Below are positions 45,558 to 55,754 of a stretch of 64,000 bases of DNA, in pieces. The stretch is from Bursaphelenchus xylophilus. Its lineage: Eukaryota; Nematoda; Chromadorea; Rhabditida; Aphelenchoididae. The stretch spans positions 10,349,501 to 10,413,500 of the forward strand of contig CAJFCV020000005.1 in NCBI GenBank assembly GCA_904066235.2, read 5' to 3'. Every line of letters starts with the position of its first letter. Position 1 is the first letter of the stretch. Both the position numbers and the translations under genes were made by a program. The notes under the pieces were generated by a model. The model searched no databases. It was not told where the DNA came from and saw only the letters and a list, made by a program, of their open reading frames with translations.

Positions 45558-46176
45558 GTAGCAGCTGTAAACACATAAATACAGCATAAGATAAAAAACT
45601 AATCTTATTGTTTTCGATACTCAGTGGACCAATTCTTTTACTCTAAAGAACAGGCAAGTTTTTTTTACAAAGAAGTGGTGATTGTTGGTTTGTAAAGGCC
45701 TCTCGGTCTCTTTTGCAACCTTCCCAACCAATTGAACTTGCGAGATCACGAACCATGACGTATTATATTAGTTTCGCGCGACTTTTTCGAAAATCACCGC
45801 TGTTCTTTGAATCAAATGTTTTGAAAGCGAGAGGGTTTGATTACTTTGTGAAAATGTGGTAGTAATTTGGTTATGTTCGAATTTTTTGAGAAGATTTAAT
45901 AATTTTAAACTTTTTGATAATTTTTAGCGCAGAGTGTAGCATAAAACGTAGTGTAAATAGAACGCAATTTTGTAGAAATTTTGGGCAGAAAATGGTGGGT
46001 TTCGGCAAAAAATTAGCGATCTTCGAACAGCTCTCCTAAAGTCATCTTTCAATGTGATGCTCTGAGACTTGGCTGAATAAAATTTCAACTATTGGGCTTT
46101 CAATATAAAAATTTTTAAGATTCTCCGCCGACTCAGCAGTCGTATTTTACCCTATAAAACAACACTGTTTTTGTAT
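45558..46176. other. Intergenic, nothing recognised
   Basis: AT-rich sequence without supported features. Confidence 0.5.
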
Positions 46177-46329
46177 CAGTCGGGAAAAAAAGTTTAATGA
46201 GCCCTCTGTCGCATCGAAAATCGCATCGTCGCCGTGGAAAATTAATTGTGTCACGGCAAAATCAAGTTGCTTTTCACTTTAGCGACGCGATCCCAGCGAT
46301 TTTGTGCTCATTATTTTCCCGACAGACTT
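46177..46329. repeat. MITE, A-type
   Basis: Left tip lacks the central TGTC (CAGTCGGGAAAAAAAGTTTA); right tip CATTATTTTCCCGACAGACT. Confidence 0.9.
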
Positions 46330-47658
46330 GTACAATGAAAATTGCAAATTTGACATTTTTTTGGGCAATTCTTCATCTCCACATTCGGAGCAATAAATAT
46401 CATCTTAATTTTGCATTTTTCCGTGTTTCGGGCCATTTCAAAAACACTGATTTTAATTGTCTCATCACGTCGAATATTTTTGTTTGCTAAACCACTCGTA
46501 TTGCGGCTTCGTTTGTTCAAAAATCAGACCCGTGAATCTTTCAATCCACTCGAACTTTTGACTTTCAAGTCGTCTTAAAAATAGTTAAAATTTTTTGTGG
46601 TTTCAAACAGCCATAATTCATAGGATTTGTCGAGACTGACGGGTTTATCGCCGTATTTTCACAAACAAATCACGTGAAAAACGCTTTCCATTGTTCGGCT
46701 TGGTCTAATGTGATCGCGAGGTGTCAAAAAGCCTCGTTATTTTTGCAGAGAGCCATGGTTTGGTTGAATTTGTGGGGTTTGAGGCATATGTATAGAGCAA
46801 TTTTTTGACTGAAAATAGGACGACGTATTTTACTGTTGAATCAATTTTAAATGTACAGGAGAATAGCCCTAATGCGGTCTAAAGATTTTATTGAAACTTG
46901 GCACAAATTTTGATTAATTTTTTGCAAGGCATATGCGAGATTTCTAGCTCGCGATCTACTTACAGAAACAACAAAGATTTTTAGATGAAAAAGAATGGCA
47001 AAAACATGAAAATTTTTTTCCCGATTCTCGTATGAAAATATTCATATTACCTGCTTTTACCATAACGAGTAGTTTTTCTACAAAAAAATCAATGTTTTCC
47101 TCACGAAGCTAGCAAATAAGTATAATATATGTATGGCGAAAAAGTTGTTTTTTTTCTCTTTGACCTCTCTCCTCGTTTTGCGTGAACTCCCGGATATAAT
47201 ATGTATACATTGTAAACTTTTGACCACTCATATCTCAACTGAATACATATAACTCAATCACTTTGAAACTTGGCATGTATACTAGTCATAACCGGCAGAA
47301 TATGCGTATTTTTTTCTTTGGCCGCTCGCCGCGTTTTGCGTACTTTCTCGGCGGCAAAGATCGTTGAATTTTTCGGCGGCGCCTGCAAAGCGTGAGCTAA
47401 AACTTTCATGAATTGATATGCGTTCTATGCCCAAAGTGTGTGCAAAATTTAAAGGAAATCTGAGGGTTGCACTTGGGACACTTCCCTTGTTAATGCAGCT
47501 ATCAGTCTGCCGGGAAACTATTTGACTATAACGTCCTAAAATTTTATGGAACCCTGTGAATGAGCCTCTCAAAATCTCGTCATCATTCTGTTCCAACTGA
47601 GGCACTTATTATTTCATCGAGATTCAGAAATTTTATACGCAAACTTTTGAAGATATAT
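46330..47658. other. Intergenic: diverged AGTACTTCCCC-family element
   Basis: About 46880-47490 matches that family's interior and right end (AATCTGAGGGTTGCACTTGG, then GACACTTCCC). It is followed by a lone MITE-like tip ATCAGTCTGCCGGGAAACTA at about 47502. 46330-46880 shows nothing recognisable. Confidence 0.5.
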
Positions 47659-47813
47659 CAGTCTGTCGGGAAAATATAATAAGCACTCAGTTGCAGCGAA
47701 AATCGCATCACCGCTTAGAAAATGAATTGCATCTTGGTAAAGTCAAACTTCTTTTTACTTCAACGACGTGATCGGCGCAGCAACATTACGCTCATTATTT
47801 TCCCGACAGACTG
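47659..47813. repeat. MITE, A-type
   Basis: CAGTCTGTCGGGAAAATATA left, CTCATTATTTTCCCGACAGA then CTG right. Confidence 0.95.
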
Positions 47814-48335
47814 ATAGCCTAAACTCTCGTCATCCCTTCCTGTCACACCGTATCACTCGCTCGTCCCCAGAATGGCGCGACAATTTAATTAGGCAAGTGT
47901 AATTAAACGCCTGGACAATAAACTGTTTAAAAAATATTTATTGATGGGCTGCCGATGAGCTCTCAAAGTTGAAAATCGTTTAAAGAAGGAACGAATGACC
48001 TTAGGGGGGTTGTAAATGCTCAAGGGGAAACAATCAAATTGTCAGAATCAGACTCCTTTTTCTGTTGATAGGATGTTCAAAGTTTTGTGCGCTGTGAAAA
48101 TACGGAAGCTTGACGTGAATTAACGAGTGATAAGAGAAGAATGCGTCGGTACAATAAAAAAGAATTTATTTAGAGGGCACTGATAAGTCGCAGAAATTCC
48201 GGAGGAAAAGAAAGAGAAAATCTCGGGAGAATGCGTAATTTCTGCGCTTGAGTTTAGAGGCTTGAAGAAGACAATGTAAAAAGAGATGAAATATGCAGTA
48301 TCAAAGAATCTCTGTTACCCCGTAAAGAGCCCCAT
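47814..48335. other. Intergenic, nothing recognised
   Basis: No supported exon, RNA gene or repeat end. Confidence 0.5.
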
Positions 48336-48485
48336 CAGTCTGTAGGGAAATTTTAGTCAGCTCCCTGTCACATCAAATGCCGCATCGCCGGGGAGAAAAT
48401 GAGTTGTGTCCCGGCAAAATGAGGCTGCTTTTCATTTCAGCGACGGGATTTGCACAGCCACACTCACTATCTTCCGTACAGACTT
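48336..48485. repeat. MITE, A-type, diverged
   Basis: CAGTCTGTAGGGAAATTTTA left, CACTATCTTCCGTACAGACT right. It keeps GTGTCCCGGCAAAATGAGGC inside. Confidence 0.8.
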
Positions 48486-48499
48486 TCAATTTATTATTT

Positions 48500-49245
48500 T
48501 TTCTGGCCAAATTCTTACCTGTAGCATGCTCAAATCATGATGGAACTTGGCCAAGCTTGGCATACTAGTCGGGACAAAAAGTCCTGATAATTTTGCACCG
48601 TGCGGATTTTGCGCGGTTTTTGTCGCACTCTGAAAAAACGATTTGTCGCTCCGAAAAATGGGGAATCGCGCGCGACGTAAGGCAAAAACAAACAAAAATG
48701 CACTGTGCAAATGCACTTTTCGGGTCAAATGCACCGTGCAAAACACTTTTTTTCGCGATTTTTGCAGCGACGACCCAAAACGTTCAAATCCGCACGGTGC
48801 AAAATTATCAGGACTTTTTGTCCCGACTAGTAAATCTAGGTTAATTTTATGCAAGGCATATGCAAGAGAGCTAGCGCGCGTCCTACAGGAAATACTATAC
48901 CTAGATTCTTTAATTGCGAGTCAGCAAAAATACAACACTTTTTTTTTGCGAATTTTGGCATGAAATCTTTCATGATTATTTCTGCTATAGAGGGTAAAAT
49001 TTCCACCAAAAAATCATGATCAAATTTTTTCTGCGCTGAACTGGCAAAGTCATGGCCAAAAAAATGTTTTGCTCCCTGGCCGCATTCCGCGTTTTGCGTA
49101 CTCTCTCGGCGGCAAAGCTCGTTTAATATCATGGCTGCGCCTGCAAAGCGCAAGCTAAAACTTTCAGGAATTGATATGTGACATATGCCTGTTGTATGTG
49201 TAAAATTTAAAGAAAATCTGAGCGTCGCACTTTGGGTACTCCCTG
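48500..49245. repeat. AGTACTTCCCC-family element split by a CTAGTCG element
   Basis: The host element reads ATGGAACTTGGCCAAGCTTG up to 48564 and resumes at 48833 with AAATCTAGGTTAATTTTATG, exactly as the unsplit relative near 22756-22805. It ends AATCTGAGCGTCGCACTTTG then GGTACTCCC. Confidence 0.8.
48565..48830. repeat. CTAGTCG-family element (nested)
   Basis: Ends CTAGTCGGGACAAAAAGTCC / GGACTTTTTGTCCCGACTAG with a further paired block GCACCGTGCGGATT / AATCCGCACGGTGC, flanked by TA. Confidence 0.95.
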
Positions 49246-49855
49246 TGATATTCAATCACTGTGATTATCAATTTTCTTTTTCAAGCACTTTTTAAATACT
49301 TTGATTTATTGCGCTTTACTTCTAGTATGCATATTCTATAAAGCAGTGTGATCAATCTATCCACTGTTCTTCATATTTTAGCGCAGTTAGAGCCCTTACC
49401 GTAACTTCGCAGACCCCCTGAGTCATTGTTTATTTTACCCACCTGACCCGAACCCCTTTGCTTTCTTTTTGTTTATTTCCGTCGCCGGAAACGTCACGTA
49501 ATTCGGGTCACTTGTGCTTTTACAATAACAAACTTGATGTCGCCACACTTAGTCACCACTCTTCTTCCGCCGATTCGTTTCGGATATCAATGAACAGTCG
49601 GCGAGAGTTCAGCGAATGCGACGTCACGTCGCTTTCTTTTGAGAGCACGTGAAGATTTTGTGCGAGCAATGAAAAAGAGGGAAATGAGATCGAAGACAAG
49701 ATAGCTTGAAGGTTTTGTACAAACATGGGGTTGAGGCAATATCCATGGGTCTAAAAGTAATGCGAGAGCAATAGATTTATCATAGTGTAACATGTATATC
49801 TCTTTGTCGGGAAAATAATGAGGTCTTTTTGGAAGAGTGATCACTAAGGCCATAT
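49246..49855. other. Intergenic, possible orphan terminal exon at 49590-49652
   Basis: The frame ending TCDVTSLSFEST-like (MNSRREFSECDVTSLSFEST, TGA at 49650) looks like a protein tail, but no upstream partner exon is found. A lone MITE tip lies at 49799. Confidence 0.25.
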
Positions 49856-50006
49856 CAGTATGTCGGGAAAATAATGAGGACTCGGTCGCATCGCAAATAG
49901 CATCACCGCTGAGAAAATGGATCGTGTCACGGCAAAATCAAGTTGCTTTTTACCTCAGCGACATGATTGGCGCAGCGCTCATTATTTTCCTTTTCCCGAC
50001 AGGCCG
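49856..50006. repeat. MITE, A-type
   Basis: CAGTATGTCGGGAAAATAAT left; right end ATTATTTTCCTTTTCCCGAC then AGGCCG, with a seven-base duplication of the TTTTCC block. Confidence 0.9.
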
Positions 50007-50113
50007 ATGATGACAATACCTCTACAAAAGTCACCTGCCGAACTCTGAGAATACATGGCCTGAATACCTCAGGGCTTTCTGAAGAATTTGCGATTTAATT
50101 TTAAGCAACTCAT

Positions 50114-50264
50114 CAATAAGTCGGGAAAATAATGAGCGAAATGTTGCTGCACTGTTCGCGCCGTCGAAGTGAACAGCAAATTTGCTAGTCGCTCCACAAT
50201 TTCTTTTCTCGGCGGCGATGCGATTTTCGTACAACAGAGTGCTCATTATTTTCCCGACAGACAG
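50114..50264. repeat. MITE, A-type
   Basis: Left tip shortened (CAATAAGTCGGGAAAATAAT), right CTCATTATTTTCCCGACAGA then CAG. Confidence 0.85.
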
Positions 50265-50349
50265 ATAAGAAGCCTTTAAAGAAGAGCTTTGAAGGCCGCC
50301 ATTTGAGAACGTGTACTAACAAGGAAAGTACTTTTATGGGGGCTCCTAT

Positions 50350-51224
50350 TAGGTTGGGGAATAAGTTCGTAGAGCTTTTTATTGTTTTGTTTTGCAAGGA
50401 TTGTTTGTTGTTTGGCAAAGGGTATACATATTATTTGATACAGTTTTTTCTCCTCTACAAAACTGTGTTTTTAGTTTTTTTGAAAATTTAATTTTTTATA
50501 ATTTTTTGGGCTTAAAAAGTTTTTGAGGTCCTCTTCGCCATAGAATTTTTCACCTCGGATTTGGTTTGACAGAAAGCGGAAAAGGTGGTAATCGGTTGGC
50601 GCAAGGTCCGAGAGTATGGTGGATGCTAAATAACTTCCCATTCGAACTCATGTAGGGCGGTTTTGACGACTTGTGCAACATGAGAGCAAGATGACTCGTG
50701 GAGCAAGATGACTTGGCCTTGATTTCAGTCGGATAGCCCCATTTTCGAGGTGTAGTTGGGCATCATAGAGCTCCTTGTTGACAGTGGCGTTCTTTTGAGG
50801 CATGTTCCAATGCACCATGCCTCCCCAGTCCCCAGAAATGCAGATCATGGCCTTTTGGGTGGGGATCTTGCTTGACTGTCCCCTGGGGCCACACACTCCA
50901 GGAAACAGTCAACATTTTGCTTTATATTGACGTACAGATACCATTTTCATCACCGATGATGATTCGATACAAAGACCGCCGTTTGCATCCACGTGCTGCT
51001 CGGCGAAAAAAGCAGGTGTCGAAAAAGCAAATTTTTGCCTCCTAGATGGTTCACTTTTAAGCCCAAAAAATAAGTAAAAATTAAATTTCAAAAAAAACTA
51101 AAAACACAGTTTTGTAGAGGAGACAGAACTCTTTCGAATGCATATATAAACTTTTCCAAACAACAAACAATCGTTGCAGGACGAGGCAATAAAGAAATCG
51201 TTGCGGACTTATTCCCCAACCTAA
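50350..51224 (-). mobile_element. Internally deleted mariner
   Basis: Ends AGGTTGGGGAATAAGTTCGT and ACGGACTTATTCCCCAACCT (minus-like mirror), flanked by TA. At about 875 bp it is shorter than a full mariner (about 1.3 kb). Confidence 0.85.
50520..51091 (-). pseudogene. Mariner transposase fragment, frameshifted
   Basis: Minus-strand pieces in several frames resemble mariner transposase: GDWGGMVHWNM and NKELYDAQL (50648-50896), an upstream VRQYKA-containing piece (50909-51091) and SDLAPTDYHLFRFL near 50590. Stops and frameshifts exclude a working enzyme. Confidence 0.8.
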
Positions 51225-51405
51225 TACTTTTTGACGGGACATATCTCAAAAAATCAGAAAAAATGCGCTGATCAAGGATGTATAAATCTTAGCTGCCCAT
51301 TTTAGGTTTTTAAGGGTGAAAATGCCAAAAAACTGCCTTAATTTCCCTACAAAAGGCAGACATTCGAAACGATAAAAAGAGCACTCGATCTCTTCCTTCG
51401 GAAGA

Positions 51406-51490
51406 GAGCGGTGTGGCCGAGTGGTTAGTGCCGTAGTCTGGGAATCAAGAGGGGGGACGCCGCACAGGTTCGATTTCCCTTTTGGGCTGA
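51406..51490 (+). tRNA. tRNA-Ser/Leu-like pseudogene or SINE head with A and B boxes
   Basis: An A box (TGGCCGAGTGG) and a B box (GGTTCGATTTCC) are spaced about 46 bases apart, as in class II tRNAs. The anticodon loop would read CTGGGAA, but anticodon, T and acceptor stems do not pair. A T-run follows. It is best read as a tRNA-derived pol III promoter within the palindrome. Confidence 0.5.
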
Positions 51491-51954
51491 ATCAACTTTT
51501 TTGAAGTTGAAGGTCGGAAAAATAAATTTTTGGGCCAAGACTGTCTTATTACGTCTTAGAAACTCAATAAACACCATTTTAAGCCAAAATAAAAATTGTA
51601 AACCTTTGAAAAAATTAAGCGAAAAGGGGTTCATACAGGACTTTAAGTCAACTTCCGACTGAGTTTTCACCCCTAAAAACCTAAAATGGGCAGCTAAGAT
51701 CTATATATTCTTGATCAGCACATTTTTTCTGATTTTTTGAGATATGTCCCGTCAAAAAGTAGGAGCCCCCATAAAAGTACTTTCCTTGTAAAATATGCCC
51801 CTGGGCGGAAATACGCCAATTATAATATAGTACTCTTACGCGAATGAGAATAGGGATGGTAAACTTGCACACGTCAAAAATCACTAGTCGTTCCAAAAAA
51901 TTTGTATAAAATTTCCCAGTTTTAAAAAGCTTTTTTTGCCCCCGCAACTGCTGT

Positions 51955-52072
51955 CGCTGAAAAAATTCGGACTTTATGGGCGCCTACTATTTTTCCGCGA
52001 CACAATTCATTTTCTCCGCGGCGATGCGATTTTCAATGCGACAGAGGGGCTAATCATTGTTCCGACAGACTG
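51955..52072. repeat. MITE, A-type, right part
   Basis: Interior CGCGACACAATTCATTTTCT and right end ATTGTTCCGACAGACTG; the left tip is lost. Confidence 0.8.
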
Positions 52073-52526
52073 ATGGATGTCCTAGACAGAGCATGTGGGC
52101 AAAATTTGAAGTGCACCTTGAGCAACGCGAGATTTAATCATATTCATCATTGTGTTCATTAAAAGCGTCTTGAATTCCCGTTTTTCAAAGCTATGTTTTG
52201 TTTCATTTTCTGTCATTACGCAATTGCCGCTAAGGGAAGTGCAACTGCACATTCTTATTACCATAAACCCCCTTTCGAGTTGAACTTTTCGGTCATTTTT
52301 CATTGACAGAATAACGAGCATCCCCCTTCACGATGACTGTGTTTCTTTACAACAACTCTGATTACACTGCGTCTGCGAGAAAAAAGGGGGAGGGGACGTT
52401 GAAACATTCTTCCATATATAAACATTTGAAATCGTTGGGAAACAACAAATTGTTTCAACAACATGAATGGCCTTAGGGCTTGGTTCTTGTCCCTTTTGAT
52501 ATCTTCGAATTGATTATAGTTTCTAT

Positions 52527-52679
52527 CAGTCTGTCGGGAAAATAATGGGCACTTTGTCGCATCAACAATTACATCGCTGACGAAGAAATGAATTGTGTCA
52601 CAAAAAATCATTTTTTTTTTTCACTTGAGCGACGCGATTGGCACAGCGACAGAGGGCTCATTATTTTCCCGACAAACTA
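52527..52679. repeat. MITE, A-type
   Basis: CAGTCTGTCGGGAAAATAAT left, ATTATTTTCCCGACAAACTA right. Confidence 0.95.
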
Positions 52680-53600
52680 ATATATAGCATCCCTAGTATC
52701 TAAACTGATCCCTCAACCCTTTAAACCGAGGCAAATCCATCGATTCCGGAGGGCTTTTTTGGAGTGTTTTGAGTGAACTCCCGTGTCCGACGTGGTTGGG
52801 GTTGTTTTCTGATCGCCCATTTTTATTATTGCTCCCTTTTTCGGGGAGGGGCTTGGGCGGTTTTATTACCTGAACGGGTATAAAAATTAGGTTGTGTGTT
52901 TGAACGGGCCGTGTTCTTGACGATTGCGATTTGAATAGGAGCCTTTGACGGGATTATTGACACATTAAGGTAGCGGTTGGAATGTTTTTGAAAATATAAA
53001 AAAATTGCGGTTCCTTTGAAAATTTGTGGTCTGAAGTTCTGAGGTTCTGTCTGCAAATCGCATCAAGCGGGGATCCATAAGCTTCCTTACAGGCAGTTGT
53101 TGCTGTACTAGGAGGGCTAAAAACTTTTGACATGTTTGCACGGTGCGCCGTCGCGCGAAAAACTTGTGACGAGTAAAAGTCATCATTTGCACTGTGCTGA
53201 TTGCAGAGCCACTTTGCGACGCCGCCCGCACCGTGCGAAAACATGTAAAGACTTTTTGGCTCGCCAAGTAGACGAGTGTCGCTGTAGAAAGTCCAATTTG
53301 TCACTATCCTTTCACTTTCTTCCCAAAAAATTCGCCCCATTTGGTCTCCCCTTCTCAGTCAACAAAAGAACGTCTAAACCCCATCTCGACTTCAGCAGTT
53401 TTTATCGCGCGTCTCAGCCGCTGTTCCAAGGCCAACGCCTTCACCGCTGAACCCATTTTTCGTGGATTCCCGCGTTGAAATGTTTTTTATCCTATCAAAC
53501 TCTTATTTATTTTATTTTTCAGGTGACCTTGGGTACTCAAAATAAGGTCTTCAACTGCCCACTTCGTTGTTGAACGTCTCCGGTGCCATCATCGACTAAA
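52680..53600. other. Upstream region of the first PiT gene
   Basis: 53105-53270 has paired GCACGGTGCG/CGCACCGTGC arms (CTAGTCG-like, ends decayed). A TTTTTCAG acceptor at about 53514-53521 before the ATG suggests a leader splice or trans-splice site. No coding frame is seen. Confidence 0.5.
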
Positions 53601-55266
53601 ATGGACGTGACCTCGGTTGCATCGCTCATCACAACAACCATCTCAATCAGCGACTTCCAGGTGGGTTTTTGGCCATTTCTTTTGGCCGAGGCAGAGCTTT
53701 TTTACTTTTGGTCATCATTTCTTTAGGATTGAACTAACAAATTTTTTGTTTCAGCATCAGGTGCTATGGATCCTAATCGTCGGTGCGATCCTCGCCTTTG
53801 CTCTGGGCTTCTCTCTCGGAGCTAATGATGTCTCAAATGCCTTCGGAACCTCAGTCGGATCAGGAGTATTGACCATAAGACAAGCCTACATGTTGGCCAC
53901 TGTTGTCGAGTCTGCCGGTGCAATCTTAATTGGCTATAATGTGGTCGACACCATGCGAAAAGGAGTGGTTGATGTGGACATCTACCAAGGTGAAGAGCGA
54001 TTGTTCTTCTTGGGACAGCTCGGAGTCCTCGGAGGCTGCAGTACCTGGTTGATGCTGGCCACGGCTCTTGATCTTCCGGTCTCCTCGTCCCATTCCATTG
54101 TCGGGTCGACCGTTGGCTTCTCGTTGGCGTTGAAAGGAACCACCGGAATTGATTGGAGTGTTGTCTACAGAATCATGGCCTCATGGGTCATCTCTCCGGT
54201 CTTCTCTGCCATCGTCTCCGGCTTCTTCTACATCATCCTCGACATTACCGTGCTCCGGCGTCGCAATCCCGTCAAAAATGGTCTCTTCCTGCTTCCATTC
54301 TTCTACTTCTTCTGCATTGCCTTCAACACCTTCAACGTCGTCTTCCAAGGCAGCAAAATCCTTGGATTGGAGTCGGTCGACCTTCTCTGGGCCTTCATCA
54401 TCTCCACTATCGCTGGAGTGCTGGCAGCTCTCTTCTCCCAGTTCATTCTTCGCCCTCTGTTGCTGCGCTTCATCGCCAAGGCGGATCAAAAGCCAGCTAC
54501 CAACAGTAAGTTTATCTACTTCCTTATTTTATGACTGACTAACCATTTTTTACCTCGAACACTAACTCCAATGAACTGATTAGTCTACGGGTCGTTTTCA
54601 GAAGCCACCGTGGTCCCAGTTGATGCGGATGCCGTCAAGCCCGCCTCCGCCGCTCTGCCAGCTCCAGTGGTGCGCGAGGAGGACAAACAACACTTCAGCT
54701 TGAAGCCGAAGGAGTTCGTTCACTGGCTCTTCCCCGTCAAGCATCGTGAGGAGGATGAGCACGCTCTCCGTCTCTTCTCGACCATCCAAGTCTTCACCGC
54801 CTGTTTCGCTGGCTTCGCCCATGGCGCCAATGACGTTGCCAATGCTATCGCACCGTTAGCTGCGATGGTGTCGGTCTACCAAGAGGCCAGCGTCAAACAA
54901 GAGCAGCCGGCTTCGATCTGGGTGTTCGTCTTTGGAGTTGCGGCAATCGTTATCGGCCTCTGGGTGCTTGGCCATCGAATCATCAAAGTGGTCGGCACCA
55001 AAATGTCCCACGTCCATCCCGCTTCCGGCTTCACGATCGAGTTCGGCGCCGCCGTCACTTCAATCCTGGCCTCCAAACTCGGCCTTCCCATCTCCACGAC
55101 GCATTCGCTGGTCGGATCCGTCGTGGCGGTCGGCACCATCAAGGCCGGCAAAGGCGTGAACTGGTCCATTTTCCGGTCGATCGTGCTGTCCTGGCTCCTC
55201 ACCCTACCCATCACCATCGGTCTCTCGGCGTTGTTCACCTTCTTGTTGAAACTTGTTGCCTACTAA
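53601..55266 (+). CDS. PiT-family sodium/phosphate symporter, paralogue 1
   Basis: Exons 53601-53660, 53755-54505 and 54602-55266, phases 0 and 1, give 491 residues. The protein is the SLC20/PiT type, a multi-helix plasma-membrane carrier that co-transports Na+ and phosphate. Both halves of the internal repeat are present with their signatures: GANDVSNAFGTSVGS near residue 43 and GANDVANAIAPL near residue 345. The flanking repeats LDLPVSSSHSIVGSTVGFSL and LGLPISTTHSLVGSVVAVG are also clear. A hydrophilic loop (about residues 262-325) connects the halves. MDVTSVASLITTT is the extracellular N-terminus. Full length, no defects. C. elegans has several pitr genes of this kind; which is orthologous cannot be said. 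Lacks transposons in its introns, unlike its neighbour paralogue. Confidence 0.95.
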
Positions 55267-55384
55267 GCTAGTATTTCCATTTCCTCATATCTCAGTTATT
55301 GGGTGTCCCCAACGTATAATGCATATCATTTATTCGGTTGATTGTTGTAATAATTCACATACACATCAGACTTGTATTCCTTGA

Positions 55385-55390
55385 AATAAA
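55385..55390 (+). promoter_or_regulatory. Polyadenylation signal AATAAA (PiT paralogue 1)
   Basis: About 120 bases past the stop, within TTGAAATAAAACTG. Confidence 0.6.
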
Positions 55391-55714
55391 ACTGAATTCG
55401 CTCAGAGGAAAGGTTGGAAGTTGGTATCCCAAGAAATAAGTGGGGATTATGGTAAGTAAGAGAGTTTTGCAGGCTTGCAAACAAACGCTGTTTACAACAT
55501 GCGACAAATCTACAAGTTCTAACGCATGTTCGTATCGAAAAATTTCGAAATTAGAAAATATTTGCGTATTTCAATTGGTAGAGTAAATACGTTAAAATCT
55601 TTTGAAATTCCGCTCGGAAATCTCGTTTCAACCGCTGAAAGTGGGTATAAACTCCATTTCCAGCCGATAATTTCCGCATGCAGAGAGTTTGGCAGAAGAT
55701 TGCATCATGATGCA

Positions 55715-55754
55715 TCAGTCTGTCGGAAAAATAATGAGCACTCTGCCGCATCTG
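55715..55754. repeat. A-type MITE stub, cut by a hAT-like insertion
   Basis: CAGTCTGTCGGAAAAATAAT-GAGCACTCTGCCGCATCTG. The last eight bases are the target duplication of the next element. Confidence 0.9.

Larger units (their letters stand above)
50318..51790. mobile_element. Palindromic element interrupted by a mariner
   Basis: Outer ends CAAGGAAAGTACTTTTATGG / CCATAAAAGTACTTTCCTTG. The left arm continues after the mariner as CTTTTTGACGGGACATATCT, and the right arm mirrors the joined sequence (AGATATGTCCCGTCAAAAAG then TAGGAGCCCC). The intact right arm shows the insertion point was a TA. The interior (51330-51650) holds a tRNA-like block. Confidence 0.85.

Noticed and set aside
51406..51490. 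Functional tRNA gene
   Set aside because: A and B boxes are good, but anticodon, T and acceptor stems do not pair, so it is listed only as tRNA-like.
54149..54538. Long alternate-frame and antisense frames over both PiT genes
   Set aside because: Shadows of GC-rich coding sequence; the spliced PiT frame explains the region.
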